The notes under the pieces were generated by a model. That model had not been told where the DNA came from, ran no database searches, and was given only the letters and a program-made list of their open reading frames with translations. The position numbers and the translations under genes are program-made. Shown one piece after another: positions 39,569 to 50,955 of a DNA stretch of 64,000 nucleotides. Position 1 is the first letter of the stretch. Each line of letters opens with the position of its first letter. The stretch comes from Chitinophagaceae bacterium (GTDB lineage Bacteria; Bacteroidota; Bacteroidia; Chitinophagales; Chitinophagaceae): contig JADJDJ010000001.1 of assembly GCA_016702745.1 (NCBI GenBank), positions 1 through 64,000 of the forward strand, written 5' to 3'.

Positions 39569-39940
39569 TTACTTAGCTGCTGATTCAGCAACCACCATTC
39601 TTTTTTCACGAATCCTGGCACTTTTACCGCTACGGGTACGCTGATAGAACAGTTTCGCCCGGCGTACATGCCCGGTTTTATTGACAACGATAGAGTCAAT
39701 ATTGGGGGAATAATAGGGGAATACCCTTTCCACACCTACTCCGTCTGAGATTTTCCTTACAGTGAAGCTGGCAGTATGCCCATTTCCCTGTTTTTTGATC
39801 ACATCTCCTTTGAAGGACTGGATACGTTCTTTGTTTCCTTCAATAATTTTATAGTTGACGGTAATGTTATCACCCGGTTTGAAAGCGGGAAACTCTTTTT
39901 TACCAGACAGTTGCTCGTGTACGTAAGCGATAGCGTTCAT
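39569..39940 (-). CDS. rplS: Large ribosomal subunit protein bL19
   Basis: 123 residues. The bL19 core is clear: [51 protein letters not shown] and [22 protein letters not shown]. Length matches the family (115-125). It has its own terminator downstream. It lies between rny and tatA; the usual trmD-rimM neighbours are absent here. Confidence 0.97.
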   Translation of the reverse strand: MNAIAYVHEQLSGKKEFPAFKPGDNITVNYKIIEGNKERIQSFKGDVIKKQGNGHTASFTVRKISDGVGVERVFPYYSPNIDSIVVNKTGHVRRAKLFYQRTRSGKSARIREKRMVVAESAAK

Positions 39941-40009
39941 TTTCTTAGCTTTTAAGGGAGTGCAAAGTTAGGGGAAAGAGTTTAAAATCGGAAGATTAAG
40001 GTTTAAAGT

Positions 40010-40046
40010 TTTTCGGCGAATCACAGCTTCCTGGATTCGCCGAAAA
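40010..40046. terminator. 13-bp perfect hairpin between rny and rplS
   Basis: TTTTCGGCGAATC / GATTCGCCGAAAA with an 11-nt loop. It is about 30 bp downstream of the rny stop on the minus strand. A Tn tract follows only on the plus strand, so a terminator role on the minus strand is uncertain; it may be an mRNA 3'-end stabilising stem. Confidence 0.55.
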
Positions 40047-40078
40047 GTATTCTTTTTAAGCCCTTAATTATTAGTTAG

Positions 40079-41637
40079 TTATCTGGCCACATTGACTGCC
40101 CTTTTCTCCCGGATCACGGTGACTTTGATTTGTCCGGGGAAGGTCATTTCAGTCTGGATCTTTTGGGCGATTTCAAAGGAAAGGCGGTCAGACTCCTGAT
40201 CACTTACTTTGTCAGCTTCCACAATCACCCGCAGCTCACGACCGGCCTGAATGGCATAGGCTTTTTCCACACCGGTATAAGCCATGGCCAGAGATTCCAG
40301 GTCCTTGATTCTTTGCAGGTACTGTTGCATGATTTCTCTTCTGGCACCGGGTCTTGCTCCGCTGATGGCATCGCAGGCCTGTACAATGGGAGAAATCACA
40401 TATTGCATTTCCATTTCATCGTGGTGAGCACCAATGGCATTGACTACGGAAGGATGTTCCCCGTATTTTTCAGCCAGTTTGGCTCCGAATAATGCATGAC
40501 TCAGTTCACTTTCTTCATCAGGCACTTTGCCAATATCATGCAGCAGACCGGCTCTTTTAGCCAGTTTGGGATTCATGCCCAGTTCAGCCGAGCGCAGAGA
40601 TTGGCTGTTTCCCGGCTATGCATCAGCAGGTTTTGTCCATAGGAAGAACGGAAACGCATCCGGCCCACCATTCTTACCAGTTCTTTATGGAGACCATGGA
40701 TACCCAGTTCAATCACGGTTCGCTCACCGATTTCCATCACCTGTTCTTCGATTTGCTTTTTTGTTTTTTCCACCACTTCTTCAATACGGGCCGGGTGGAT
40801 CCTTCCGTCTGCTACCAGTCTTTGCAAACTCAAACGGGCAATCTCTCTGCGAAGGGGATCGAAGGAAGAAAGGATAATGGCTTCCGGTGTATCATCTACA
40901 ATCAGATCCACCCCGGTGGCTGCTTCAATAGCGCGGATATTCCGGCCTTCACGACCAATGATCTGACCTTTGATTTCATCACTTTCCAGGTTGAAAACAG
41001 TGATGGAGTTTTCAATGGCCTGTTCAGCGGCAGTTCGTTGAATGGTCTGAATAATAATCTTACGGGCTTCTTTACCGGCTTTGAGTTTGGCCTCTTCAAT
41101 GATTTCCTGTTGCAGCACAAGGGCACGGGTCTGGGCTTCGCTTTTCAGGCTTTCCACCAATTGGGTTTTGGCGTCTTCAGCTGAAAGGTTGGCAATTTTT
41201 TCCAGGCGGCGGATATGTTCTTCCTGGTGTTTCTCCAGTTCAGTTCTTTTGATATTTACCAGTTCAATCTGCCGGTTCAGGTTTTCCTTAATGGCATCAT
41301 TTTCCTTGATCTGTTTTTCCAGTCCGCTTTCTTTCTGGTTGATGGTTTGTTCTTTCTGGCGGATCCGGTTCTCGGCATCATTGATCTTTTTGTTCTTCTC
41401 AAAAACATCTTTATCATGGGCAGACTTCATCTGCACAAATTTCTCCTTGGCTTCCAGTTCTTTTTCCTTGCGGATGGTTTCGGCCCTGAGTTCGGCTTCC
41501 CTGATAATGGTTTGAGACTGAATTTCGGCTTCTTCTATTTTTTTGCGGGTATTCCGGGCAAAGATGAGCTTACCCGCTATGAGGCCCACAATGAGGGCGA
41601 CTGCCCCAATGATGACGGAAAGTATATTCGGGTCCAT
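40079..41637 (-). CDS. rny: Ribonuclease Y (frameshifted)
   Basis: About 520 residues. N-terminal membrane anchor ([22 protein letters not shown]), a long coiled coil rich in Glu/Lys, a KH domain ([33 protein letters not shown]) and an HD domain ([11 protein letters not shown]...[15 protein letters not shown], then GAHHDEME). The frame breaks near 40593, just before [23 protein letters not shown] missing base (or a few) in TGCGCTCGGCTG explains it. RNase Y initiates mRNA turnover at the membrane. Its usual Bacteroidota neighbour zapA is about 5 kb away here, separated by two plus-strand genes. Confidence 0.92.
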
Positions 41638-41865
41638 GAATGTATATGTTTAATTGTTTCATAATCTCTCGGCCGAAAACCGGCCTTAAGTATTGATAAT
41701 AAAAACTTCACGACAGTAAAGCCGTGTAATCAGCGAAGATACAAAACAGGTCTCAACGGCGGAAATGCTTATTGAGCGGGTTACCGCCCCTGTAAATCAG
41801 CAAGGCTGGAAGCGATTTTGGGATCAGTCTGCCCCGGAATTCTGTAATCTTGTATCAAAATTCAA

Positions 41866-43028
41866 ATGATGCGTAAAATAGTCCTGCTTTTAGGCTTCCT
41901 CCCCTGCTGGCAATGGCCCAGGAAAATGGAAAACCATTCCGGGTTTCCCGGGAAATTCAAAAACATGGCTAAAAGTCCGGACTGGGTATTCCTGCAGTAC
42001 CGGGTGGCTGGTGAATGGAAAACCGATAGTGCTAAAGCCAATGAAGGAAATATAGTTTTTCGGGGATGCTGGAAGAACCGGTAACCGGTTACCTGCGTGT
42101 CAGATATCCAGTAGGATCAGATGGTAAGCGTCCTCCACTGGTTAACGGAAGAGATGCGGCTACTGTATTTCTGCAGCCTGGCAAAATCAAGATCAGCTCG
42201 GTGGACTCTTTCAGTAATATGCAGGTAAAGGGATCTGCGGCGCATCTGGAATATAAAAAGCTCATACTGGCAGGGAAGCCTTATGACGAGCAGATGAAGC
42301 CTTTAAATGCCCGTTATAGCGAACAGAGAGTGGCCAATGACAATCAGGGAATGGAAAGAACGGAAAAGGAAATGGAGGCAGTTGCTAAAGAAAAAAAAGA
42401 GAAAGTATTTGCCGGATATTTGAAAAACAATCCTGCCTCTCCGGTGGCATTGTATGCGCTGCAGCAGTATATGGGATGGGAAATCAATCCCGATACGGCT
42501 GAACCGCTCTTCAATAGTTTGTCTGAGTCCAATAAAAATCTCCCCTCAGCCCGGTTGATTTGGGAAGAAATTGAAATTGCAAAGAGGACCGGTATAGGCA
42601 GGATGGCCATGGACTTTACCCAGAATGATACCCTGGGACATCCGGTATCGCTTTCTTCCCTGCGTGGTAAATACCTGTTGGTGGATTTCTGGGCCAGCTG
42701 GTGCGGACCCTGCCGGGCGGAAAACCCCAATGTGGTAAAAGTGTTTCAAAAATATAAGGACCGCAATTTTCATATCATCGGTGTTTCACTCGATCGCCCG
42801 GGACAACAGGAAAAATGGATGAAAGCAATACATGATGATAAACTGGAATGGACCCATGTAAGTGACCTGCAGTTCTGGAATAATGAAGTGGCCAAGCAGT
42901 ATGGGATCAAGGCTATTCCGCAGAACCTCTTGCTGGATCCTGATGGAAAAATCATTGCCAAAAACCTGAGAGGCGAGGAGCTGGAAGCCAAACTGGGAGA
43001 AGCGATAGAGGGGAAGAAGGGTTTTTAA
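41866..43028 (+). CDS. TlpA-like thioredoxin-fold protein with DUF4369-type N-terminus (three indels)
   Basis: About 385 residues. The intended N-terminus appears to be a signal peptide (MRKIVLLLGFLPLLAMAQ) followed by KPFRVSGKFKNMAKSPDWVFLQYRVAG, a DUF4369-like start. To read it one needs indels near 41898 (a missing C) and 41946 (an extra C). A third at 42062-42066 (GGGG should be GGGGG) leads into RGMLEEPVTGYLRVRYPVG. The C-terminal TlpA domain is intact: LLVDFWASWCGPCRAENPNVVKVF (redox CGPC), VSLDRPGQQEKW and AIPQNLLLDPDGKIIAKNLRG. A periplasmic disulphide reductant is inferred. Confidence 0.85.
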
Positions 43029-43049
43029 TAATAAATATACTGTTGTAAT

Positions 43050-43080
43050 GATGCCCGGCTCCCACCGGGCATCCTGTTTT
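43050..43080 (+). terminator. Terminator-like hairpin after the TlpA gene
   Basis: GATGCCCGG / CCGGGCATC-type stem (8-9 bp) with a 6-nt loop and TTTT following. About 22 bp after the stop. Confidence 0.6.
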
Positions 43081-43148
43081 AAATACCTGCTGACACGGAT
43101 CGGTGTTCTGGTAAAACAAGTGTATTTTACTACGCTAAGTAATTTGAA

Positions 43149-46100
43149 ATGCCCCTGTTCCGTGTATTGTCATTTTTAATTTTATTGTTTGCGGCTTCCG
43201 GCACAAAGGCCCAAACCCATGCCGAATCCGAAGCCCGGATGCTGGAACTCTTCAAAGAAGAAAAGTTTACAGCAGCCATCCCTTATGCCATACAGGCTAA
43301 AACAGCGGCTAAAAAAGAATATGGAGATACATCAGCACTTTATATACTGGCCATCAGTAACCTGAGTTTCCTCTATGAAAAAACAGGAAATTATCCTCCC
43401 ACCGAAGCATTGTATGAAGAACAGGCCCTGATATATAAAAAGAAATATGGTGCCGTTCACCCTTCCTATGCGGTGGCATTGAATAACCAGGCCAATGCTT
43501 TTTATGCTTCCGGAAAATTAAAACAGGCCCTGCCACTCTATATTCAGGCCCTGGCGATTCAGAAAAAAGTATATGGCATGCTGCATGCCGAATACTGGGT
43601 GATTGCTAAAAATTTGGCCAATACCTATTTCGACCTGAAAGATTATCCCAATGCCGCGATTCATTTTTATGATTGCCTCCAAATCGCTTCGGGTCTGAAA
43701 GGTGAAAAAAGTGAGGAGTATGCCGCAGCACTGGAAGCAGCAGCCGTGGTCAGCAGCAATATAAGTGAGCTGGCGAAGGCCAAACAGTATTACACTGCCC
43801 TGGCCAACTTGAAAAAAGAAAAAGAAGGACCAACAACATCCTATGCCACGATTATCAATGTGCTTGGAGTAATGTATCTGGATGAGGCCAACTTTATAAA
43901 GGCGGAACAGTACCTGCGGGAAGCCATGGAGATCCGGAAAAAACAGTTTGGGGATCAGCATGCAGATTATGGGCAGAGCCTGAATAATCTGGGTGCGCTC
44001 TACCGGAAAAAAGGATCCTACCAGGAAGCCCGTCGCTTTTATGAAGAAGCCCTTGAGATCCGGAAAAAAAATGGGGGAGAAGCTGATCGGGAATATGGAC
44101 AAACCCTGAATAACCTGGCCGAGCTGGCACAGGCCGAAGGAAATTATGCTTTGGCTGAAACACTCATGCAAAAAGCCGTTGATATCCGTAAGAAGGCTGA
44201 TGGTGAAGAAAATGAATTCTATGCCCTGAACCTGAATAACCTCGCGGCTCTTTATTCAGACATGGGAAGGAATGAAGAAGCAGCAACTATTCACGGGCAG
44301 GTATTGGCTATCCGTAAAAAAATATTGGGTGAAAATCACCCGGAGATCGCACAAAGTCTGAATAACCTCGCTATCGCCTGCGAAAACCAGGGGAAGAAAG
44401 CAGCAGCCGAACAATACTATACAGAGGCACTGGCCATCCGGAAAAAAGTATATGGAGATCAGCATCCTGATTATGCACAAACCCTCAATAACCTAGGATT
44501 ACTTTATTCCACTACCGGCAGATACAAAGAAGCTGAAGCTACATTGAATGCTGCAGCTTCCATCAGAAAGAAAGTGCTGGGTGAAAATCATCCCGACTAT
44601 TTGCTGACCCTCGATAATCTGGCCGCAGTCTATATCAATACCAATGCCTATGAAAAAGCGGAGTCATTACTTCAGCAGGTTGTAGCCGGCAGAAAAAAGA
44701 TATTGGGATCGGAACATGCTGATTATGGCGTGAGCCTGAATAATCTCGGTGCCCTTTATTGTTTAACCGGTCGTTTTGAACAGGGACTGGCACTCTACCA
44801 GCAGGTCAACAGTATATATAAAAAAGCATGGGGAGAACAGCATCCTTCCTATGCCCTGGCCCTTCAGAATGCGGCAGAAATTAATAGTCGTATCGATAAT
44901 TATAAAGCAGCTGAACCATTATTTGAACAGGCCATCCGCATTTATCAAAAAAGCCTGGGTCCTGATCATCCCAGCCTGGCCACGCCCTTGCTGGGATTAG
45001 CCAATCTGCAAAGCAATATGGGGCAGTATAACAAAGCAGAACAATTATTGGATAGTTCCAACAAAATTATTCTGCGGCATATGCAGCAAAATTTTATCAA
45101 CCTGGGCGAAGAGGAAAAAATGCAATGGTGGGAAGAGGAAGCCAATCGTTACCAGATGGCCCCTTCTTTATTGGTCAGTAATCCTCATCCGTCCAACTGG
45201 TTCCTGCAGCAAACCTTTTTACAACAGCTGCAACTAAAAGGCTATATCCTGAAAGATGGGAAAAAAATACTGGAACAGATCCGGAAAAACGGAGATCCTG
45301 CTTTGAAGAAAATACTGGGAGAATGGCAGGCCAATAAAGCCACCCTGGCCCGGCAGTATAGTCTGCCTGTTGCAGAACGACTGCCGGGGCTGGATAGTAT
45401 TGAAAGGAAAACTACAGAACAGGAGAAATGGCTGAATCAGCAATCATCCCTTTTTAAAACGGGTAATATGGATGCCAGTCTGACGATGGACAAAATCCGA
45501 AAAGCCCTGCAACCCGGAGAAGCGGCAATTGAGTTTATTCGTTTTGCCTTTTATCATCAGGGCTGGACGGATTCAGTGATGTATGCAGCTTTTGTGATGC
45601 TGCCCGGAGCTGATGCGCCAAAGTTTATTTTATTGAGCGAGGAAAAAGAACTGGCCCGTTTACTTCAGGTAAAGGGTACTACTTCAGAAGCCCTGATCAA
45701 ACAATTGTACCGGGGAACTGAAATCAGGAACAGGAATCTTCAGGGGAATAAAGCGGATAGTTTATACCGGTTAATCTGGAAACCACTGCAACCCATGTTA
45801 TCCGGTATCAAAAAAATATACCTGGCACCAGCCTGATTATTGAACCGGGTTGCTTTTAATGCTTTGGCCATCGACAGTAACCGTTACCTGATTGATGAAT
45901 ATGTATTGCATCAGCTGAGTACGGTTGGACAAATCACGGAAGAAAAGGAACTACTTCAAAAGATCCAACCGATGCGATTCTTTTATATGGCGGGGTAGAT
46001 TTTGATGTGTCCGGAGCCGCAGATAATGCAAGCAGAACCACCATGAAACTGCCTGAACCGGTACAACGCAGTATCAGGGGAGGAAGATGGAACAGTTTGC

Positions 46101-46729
46101 CCGGTACCCTGGAAGAAATAAAAACAATTCAGCTGCTTTTTGAAAAAAACCGGAAACCGGTGACCGTAATCAAAGAAAGAGCCGCCACGGAAGAAAGTCT
46201 GAAACAACTCAGTGGTCATTCGCCAGGGATCCTGCACCTGGCCACCCATGGGTTTTCTCTTCCGGATCTTACCAACAACAGGGAATTCAGAAAAGGGAAT
46301 CAGTTTTCTCTGGCAGAAAATCCTTTACTCCGCAGCGGGGTGATCCTGGCCGGTGCCAACCGGGTATGGAATGGAGGTATCCCTTTGCCGGGTAAAGAAG
46401 ATGGAATTGCCACAGCATATGAAATTGCAGGGCTGGACCTGGGTAATACCGAATTGGTGGTGCTGAGTGCCTGCGAAACCGCATTAGGGGATATCCGGGG
46501 TACTGAAGGTGTTTTTGGACTGCAAAGGGCCTTTAAGCTGGCGGGTGTAAAGCAAATGATCCTGAGTTTATGGCAGGTGCCTGACCGCGAAACAGCAGAG
46601 CTGATGAGTCTTTTTTATACGCATAAACTTCAGGGAAAAAGCAGTGCCGCTGCCTTCAATATGGCGCAACTAGAGATGCGGAAAAAATACCCCGTGTACT
46701 ACTGGGCAGCTTTTACGTTGATGGAGTAG
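43149..46729 (+). CDS. Secreted TPR-CHAT protein (nonsense codon and frameshift in the CHAT domain)
   Basis: About 1,190 residues if read through. Signal peptide MPLFRVLSFLILLFAASGTKAQ, then a dozen or more 42-residue TPRs of the kinesin-light-chain/TPR_10 pattern (HPDYAQTLNNLGLLYSTTGRY, AEATL.AA.IRKKVLG). Next comes a helical linker with LGEEEKMQWWEEEANRY and then a caspase-like CHAT domain. The catalytic His is in GILHLATHGFS and the Cys in ELVVLSACETALGD; RGTEGVFGLQRAFKLAGVKQMILSLWQVPD follows. The domain contains TGA at 45834 where Gly fits (LAPA-G-LLNRVAFNALAID) and loses a base near 45971 (CC for CCC). A secreted peptidase or scaffold is inferred; the target is unknown. Confidence 0.85.
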
Positions 46730-47018
46730 GTTCGGACAACTGCCCATCCAGCATTTTTTCAATGGAATTCAGCTGATCCGTAACATTATCTAATTCCACC
46801 GCAGCCACCCGGCCCGCATGTTGTTCGGTAGCAAACCAGAGGAGGACCATGCTGATATAGTCCTGCATATCTTTTCCGGCAAAATGGGTTTTAAATTCAA
46901 GCACCTTGTCATTGATCGTTTTCAGGGTCTTCCGGACCACTTCCTCATCAGCAGTTTCGATCTTTACCCGGAAGGTCCGGTCACCCACAAGGGCAGATAT
47001 AGGAATTAATTCACTCAT
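46713..47018 (-). CDS. zapA: Cell division protein ZapA
   Basis: 101 residues. ZapA fold: PISALVGDRTFRVKIETADEEVVRKTLKTINDKVLEFK..FAGKDMQDYISMVLLWFATEQ then a C-terminal helix for dimerisation. Stabilises FtsZ rings. Its 3' end overlaps the CHAT gene's end by 17 bp (convergent). The coiled-coil gene and pheT lie upstream on the same strand, beyond the small plus-strand gene at 47140. Confidence 0.9.
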   Translation of the reverse strand: MSELIPISALVGDRTFRVKIETADEEVVRKTLKTINDKVLEFKTHFAGKDMQDYISMVLLWFATEQHAGRVAAVELDNVTDQLNSIEKMLDGQLSEPTPST

Positions 47019-47139
47019 ATATTTTGAATTTTCACAATCAATTGTTTATATTAGTCCTCCCTTACTACCCCCCATTCATCTGTCCCCAACGAAAACTAAG
47101 GTTAAGAGCGTTTGGTAAATCTTTATTCAAACAGAACCG

Positions 47140-47394
47140 ATGTTTGTCAAAGTTAAGTCATCAGTGTTTATAGATGCATTGTATCTGCAATCATCCCTGC
47201 CTAAAGGCGACTGCCTGCGTGGAGTATTAAAGGATGATAAAGGCTTTATATGCCGGACCCTTGAAAGGGAATTGGATCAGGAATCACAAACATTTACCTG
47301 GGCCGGCCTGAACGATCTTCCCTACGGCCGCTATACTTTGGAACTCTCTCATGCAGAAGATGAAATGAAGCTCAGCCTCGTAAAAAGAATTTAA
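47140..47394 (+). CDS. Small protein of unknown function (84 aa)
   Basis: 84 residues, no signal peptide, mixed alpha/beta: MFVKVKSSVFIDALYLQSSL, CLRGVLKDDKGFICRTLERELDQ, FTWAGLNDLPYGRYTLELSHAED. The phrase GLNDLPYGRYTLE suggests a small beta domain. No family recognised. It is oriented against zapA and the coiled-coil gene, and its stop abuts the coiled-coil gene's stop. Confidence 0.6.
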   Translation: MFVKVKSSVFIDALYLQSSLPKGDCLRGVLKDDKGFICRTLERELDQESQTFTWAGLNDLPYGRYTLELSHAEDEMKLSLVKRI

Positions 47395-47682
47395 TCACTC
47401 TCCCAGCAGCGCAATACAACGGTCAATTTCTTTCAGATAACCATTGATCCTTTTTTCCAGTTCCTTTTTGTCTGCCTCATTCATGGAGCCTGCGCTTACT
47501 TTCAGTACGCTTACCTGTTGCTTTAATTCCTCCACCTGTTGCTGGTTACCGGATATTTTTGCTGTGGCAGTTGCTAATTCTTCTTTCAGCCGCCGGTTTT
47601 CTTTTTGCAGGGCAGCATGCGCTTTCAGCAATTGCTGAAGCTTATCCTGTATTCTCTTTATTTGCTGCGCTGTTGTATTCAC
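47395..47682 (-). CDS. Coiled-coil protein between pheT and zapA
   Basis: 95 residues, nearly all heptad-repeat helix (IQDKLQQLLKAHAALQKENRRLKEELATATAKI) and a short C-terminal helix (KRINGYLKEIDRCIALLGE). No membrane segment. In Bacteroidota a gene of this shape commonly sits between pheT and zapA; a role with ZapA in division is plausible but inferred. Confidence 0.75.
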   Translation of the reverse strand: MNTTAQQIKRIQDKLQQLLKAHAALQKENRRLKEELATATAKISGNQQQVEELKQQVSVLKVSAGSMNEADKKELEKRINGYLKEIDRCIALLGE

Positions 47683-47716
47683 AAGATTATTTATTGCTGT
47701 GCTGATAATACCCGGC

Positions 47717-49796
47717 TTACTTCCTGATTTCGGCCTGCAGTTCTTTTTCCAGTCTGCTCATGATTGTACCCATCCAGCCATCAATTTCTTTATCAGTCAG
47801 TGTCTTTTCTTCATCCAGGAAAGTAAAATTAACGGCCATTGATTTTTTATCCTTGCCCAGTTTTTCACTTTCAAATATATCAAAGAGTTTTACCTCTCTT
47901 AGTTTTTCCAGTTTCAGTTTTTGAACCGTGGTATCCACTTTATCCCAGGCCAGTTCTTTGGCCACCACCATGGCCAGATCACGCTGTACGGCCGGGTATT
48001 TGGGAAGCTCTTTGATTTTGGCTGACAATTTTCCGGCCAGTCCGGCAATCAGTTGCCAGTTGAGTCCGGCAAAAAATACCGGTTGTCTGATGCCAAACTG
48101 ACTCAAACAGGGAAGGGCGCAGGATATTCAGTTCAGCACTCAGGCTGTTGATCATCTTTACCATTCCTTGCTGCTCTTCCTCACTGAACCAAGCGGCATT
48201 GGTGATGGAATTGGTCAGCATCTCGTTAAATCCCAGACCGACCAGTGCCGATGCCACTTTCTCCCGATAGGTTTCTGCGGCATATTGTTCTTCCACAGAA
48301 GGAGTGATGGTGATGGCACCCGGAATTTCAATATTATCGAGACCGTCAATACGCAGGATTTCTTCCACGATATCTGCGGGCAGACTGATATCCGGTTTGT
48401 GATAAGGAACAGCCACCCTCAGTTCGTCAATTCCTTCTTTGATTACTTCAAAGCCCAGTCCGTTCAGGATATTTTTAACAGCATCCGGATGATAGTTCTT
48501 GCCACTCAGTTTTTTAATGAAATGCCATTTCACGGCCACTTCTTTTTTCGCCTGCTGTCCGGGATAAATATCCACGATTTCAGAAGCGATCTGTCCGCCG
48601 GCGATTTCTTTGATCAGGGCAGCTGCTCTTTTCAGCACCAGCACGGTTCCTGAAATATCAGTTCCTTTCTCAAACCGGGAGGCAGCATCGGTACGCAGGC
48701 CATGACGGAAGGAAGTTTTGCGGGTGATCACAGGATCAAAACAGGCGCTTTCCAGAAAAATATTGGTGGTAGCAGAACTGACCCCACTATGTAAGCCGCC
48801 AAATACACCGGCAATACAAAGTCCGCCTTTCTCATCACAGATCATCAGGTCTTCCCCACTAAGTTTTCTTTCCTTTTCATCCAGTGTAATAAAGCCGGTT
48901 CCTTCCGGCAGATTCTTTACCAGTATTTTTTTACCACTGAGCTGATCCGCATCAAAAGCATGGAGGGGCTGACCGGTTTCATGCTGGATGAAATTGGTGA
49001 TGTCTACGATATTATTGATCGGACGGAGACCGATGGATTTCAGTTTTTGCTGAAGCCAGAGAGGCGAGTCACCGATTTTGACATTGGAAATGCTGACACC
49101 GGAATAACGGGGACAGGCTTTTTCATTTTCAATCACTACTTCTACCGGAAGGCTGTTGTTATCGCTTTTGAAACTATTGCCGTTAGGGAGTTTGGGTTTG
49201 AGGTCTTTTTTATCATGGTGACTGAGATAGGCACAAACATCCCTGGCAACACCCCAGTGACTCATGGCATCCATGCGGTTGGGGGTTAGTCCGATTTCAT
49301 AAATGATATCGCTATAGGGTTTGAAATATTCTGCTGCGGGGGTGCCCACAGTTGCAGTAGCCGGTAAAACCAGTATACCATCATGTGATGTGCCCAATCC
49401 AATCTCATCTTCTGCACAGATCATGCCCTGGCTTTCGCTGCCCCTGATCTTGCGCTGACTCATCGTCAACGGTTCGCCGGTGGATGGATAAATAGTGGCA
49501 CCAACCGGTGCAACCACCACTTTTTGTCCGGCTGCCACATTGGGAGCCCCGCAAACAATATTCAGCGGGGTGCCGGTACCGATATTGACCGTTGTCAGGG
49601 TCAGTTTATCAGCATTGGGATGTTTTTCTGTAGTCAGCACTTCCCCGATTACCAGTCCCTGGAGTCCGCCTTTTACTTCTTCATAACGGCCCATATGTTC
49701 TACTTCCAGACCAATGGAAGTTAGGATACGGCTCAGTCGCTCGGGGTCCACGGTTACAGGCAAATAGTCACTCAGCCATTGATAGGAAATCGTCAT
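47717..49796 (-). CDS. pheT: Phenylalanine-tRNA ligase beta subunit, with internal deletion
   Basis: Start at 49796 (MTISYQWLSDYLPVTVDPER). Present: tRNA-binding fold (LVIGEVLTTEKHPNADKLTLTTVNIG), GSESQGMICAEDEIGLG, IYEIGLTPNRMDAMSHWGVARD, B3/B4 editing region (HAFDADQLSG), B5 domain and NEMLTNSITN. At LNILRPSLFES (near 48107) the text jumps directly to QFGIRQPVFFAGLNW in another frame, skipping about 120 residues found in normal PheT. The C-terminal FDX-ACB domain (KYPAVQRDLAMVVAKELAWD, FDIFESEKLG) is intact to 47717. About 693 codons against the usual ~800-820. Since pheT is essential, an assembly deletion is likely. Confidence 0.9.
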
Positions 49797-49891
49797 CTTT
49801 TTTGCTGCTTTTTTGTAGCTGCGAAGATAAAGGAAAGGGGGCAGTGAGGGGGGACAAAAGCTCACCGAATTGGGTTAAATTGGCGGCCGGC

Positions 49892-50098
49892 ATGAAAAAG
49901 GAAACTGGCATTTATGGGGTGATCATGATAGCTGTTTTGCTGGGATGGTTCCTGTTTGAATGGTTGAAAAAAAAGATCAATCCCCGCCGTTCAGGTAAAC
50001 ATGCGGCCTTTTTCTTTTTGCTTTTCCTGCTCTTTCTGTTCGGGTATACCGCAGCGATCGTTTTCGGCGTGAGGATGATCTTTGGCAAACCTTCCTGA
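49892..50098 (+). CDS. Small two-helix membrane protein
   Basis: 68 residues from the ATG at 49892 (MKKETGIYGVIMIAVLLGWF, then a basic loop KKKINPRRSGKHAA and a second hydrophobic helix FFFLLFLLFLFGYTAAIVFG). An upstream in-frame ATG at 49802 overlaps the pheT leader and lacks support. It lies 33 bp ahead of fabI and is possibly co-transcribed. No function recognised. Confidence 0.6.
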   Translation: MKKETGIYGVIMIAVLLGWFLFEWLKKKINPRRSGKHAAFFFLLFLLFLFGYTAAIVFGVRMIFGKPS

Positions 50099-50131
50099 AC
50101 CGCTTATTTTTACCACCCAAAATCAAATGTT

Positions 50132-50950
50132 ATGGCTTATAACCTGTTAAAAGGAAAAAGAGGAATCATCAGTGGTGCGCTCGATGGTAATTCGATTGCC
50201 TGGAAAGTGGCTGAAAAAGCTTACGAGGAAGGAGCGACCATTGTTTTAACCAATGCCCCCATCGCGATGCGGATGGGTGAGATCAACAAACTGGCCGAAA
50301 AAACGCAGTCGCAGATCATACCCGCCGATGCCACCAGCGTTGAAGACCTGACCAAACTTTTTACCGAGTCTCAGGAAATTCTTGGAGGCAAGATTGACTT
50401 TGTTTTACACTCCATCGGCATGAGTGTGAACATCCGTAAAAAAGTGCCCTATACAGAATCGAATTATGATTATTTCATGAAGGGGATTGATGTATCAGCC
50501 ATGTCTTTTTCACAAAATGCTGGCCGTAGCCAAAAAACTGGATGCCATCAATGAATGGGGCAGTGTGGTGGCGCTGACCTATATGGCGGCACAAAGGACC
50601 TTCCTTTTTATACGGATATGGCTGATATCAAGGCCATGCTGGAATCTATCGCCCGGAGTTTTGGATACCATTACGGTGTGGAAAAGAAAGTGCGGATCAA
50701 TACGGTGTCGCAATCACCTACCAAGACCTCTGCCGGTACGGGCATCAAGGGATTTGGAGATTTCTTTGATTATGCCAATGCCATTGCACCATTGGGTAAT
50801 GCTACCGCAGAGGATTGTGCCAACTATTGTATCACGCTGTTCAGCGATCTTACACGGATGGTAACCATGCAAAATCTTTTCCATGATGGAGGTTATTCGA
50901 ATACGGGGGTAAGTAATGAAGTGATGCAGAAATTGGGATTGGGAGAGTAG
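50132..50950 (+). CDS. fabI: Enoyl-[acyl-carrier-protein] reductase [NADH] (two compensating indels)
   Basis: About 273 residues; last reductive step of fatty-acid elongation. The N-terminal Rossmann part begins MAYNLLKGKRGIISGALDGN and has the SIAWKVA motif and VLHSIGMSV. One extra T near 50505 (TTTTT where TTTT fits) shifts the frame, and a missing base near 50600 restores it. The corrected middle reads SAMSFHKMLAVAKKLDA...VALTYMAAQRTFPFYTDMADIKAMLESIARSFG, including the FabI Y-x6-K catalytic pair (YTDMADIK). The end reads GNATAEDCANYCITLFSDLTRMVTMQNLFHDGG. This long-form variant is typical of Bacteroidota. Confidence 0.92.
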
Positions 50951-50955
50951 AGAAA

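Noticed and set aside
43149..46729. Craspase-like TPR-CHAT of type III-E CRISPR.
   Set aside because: This protein has a signal peptide and lacks gRAMP or crRNA genes nearby.
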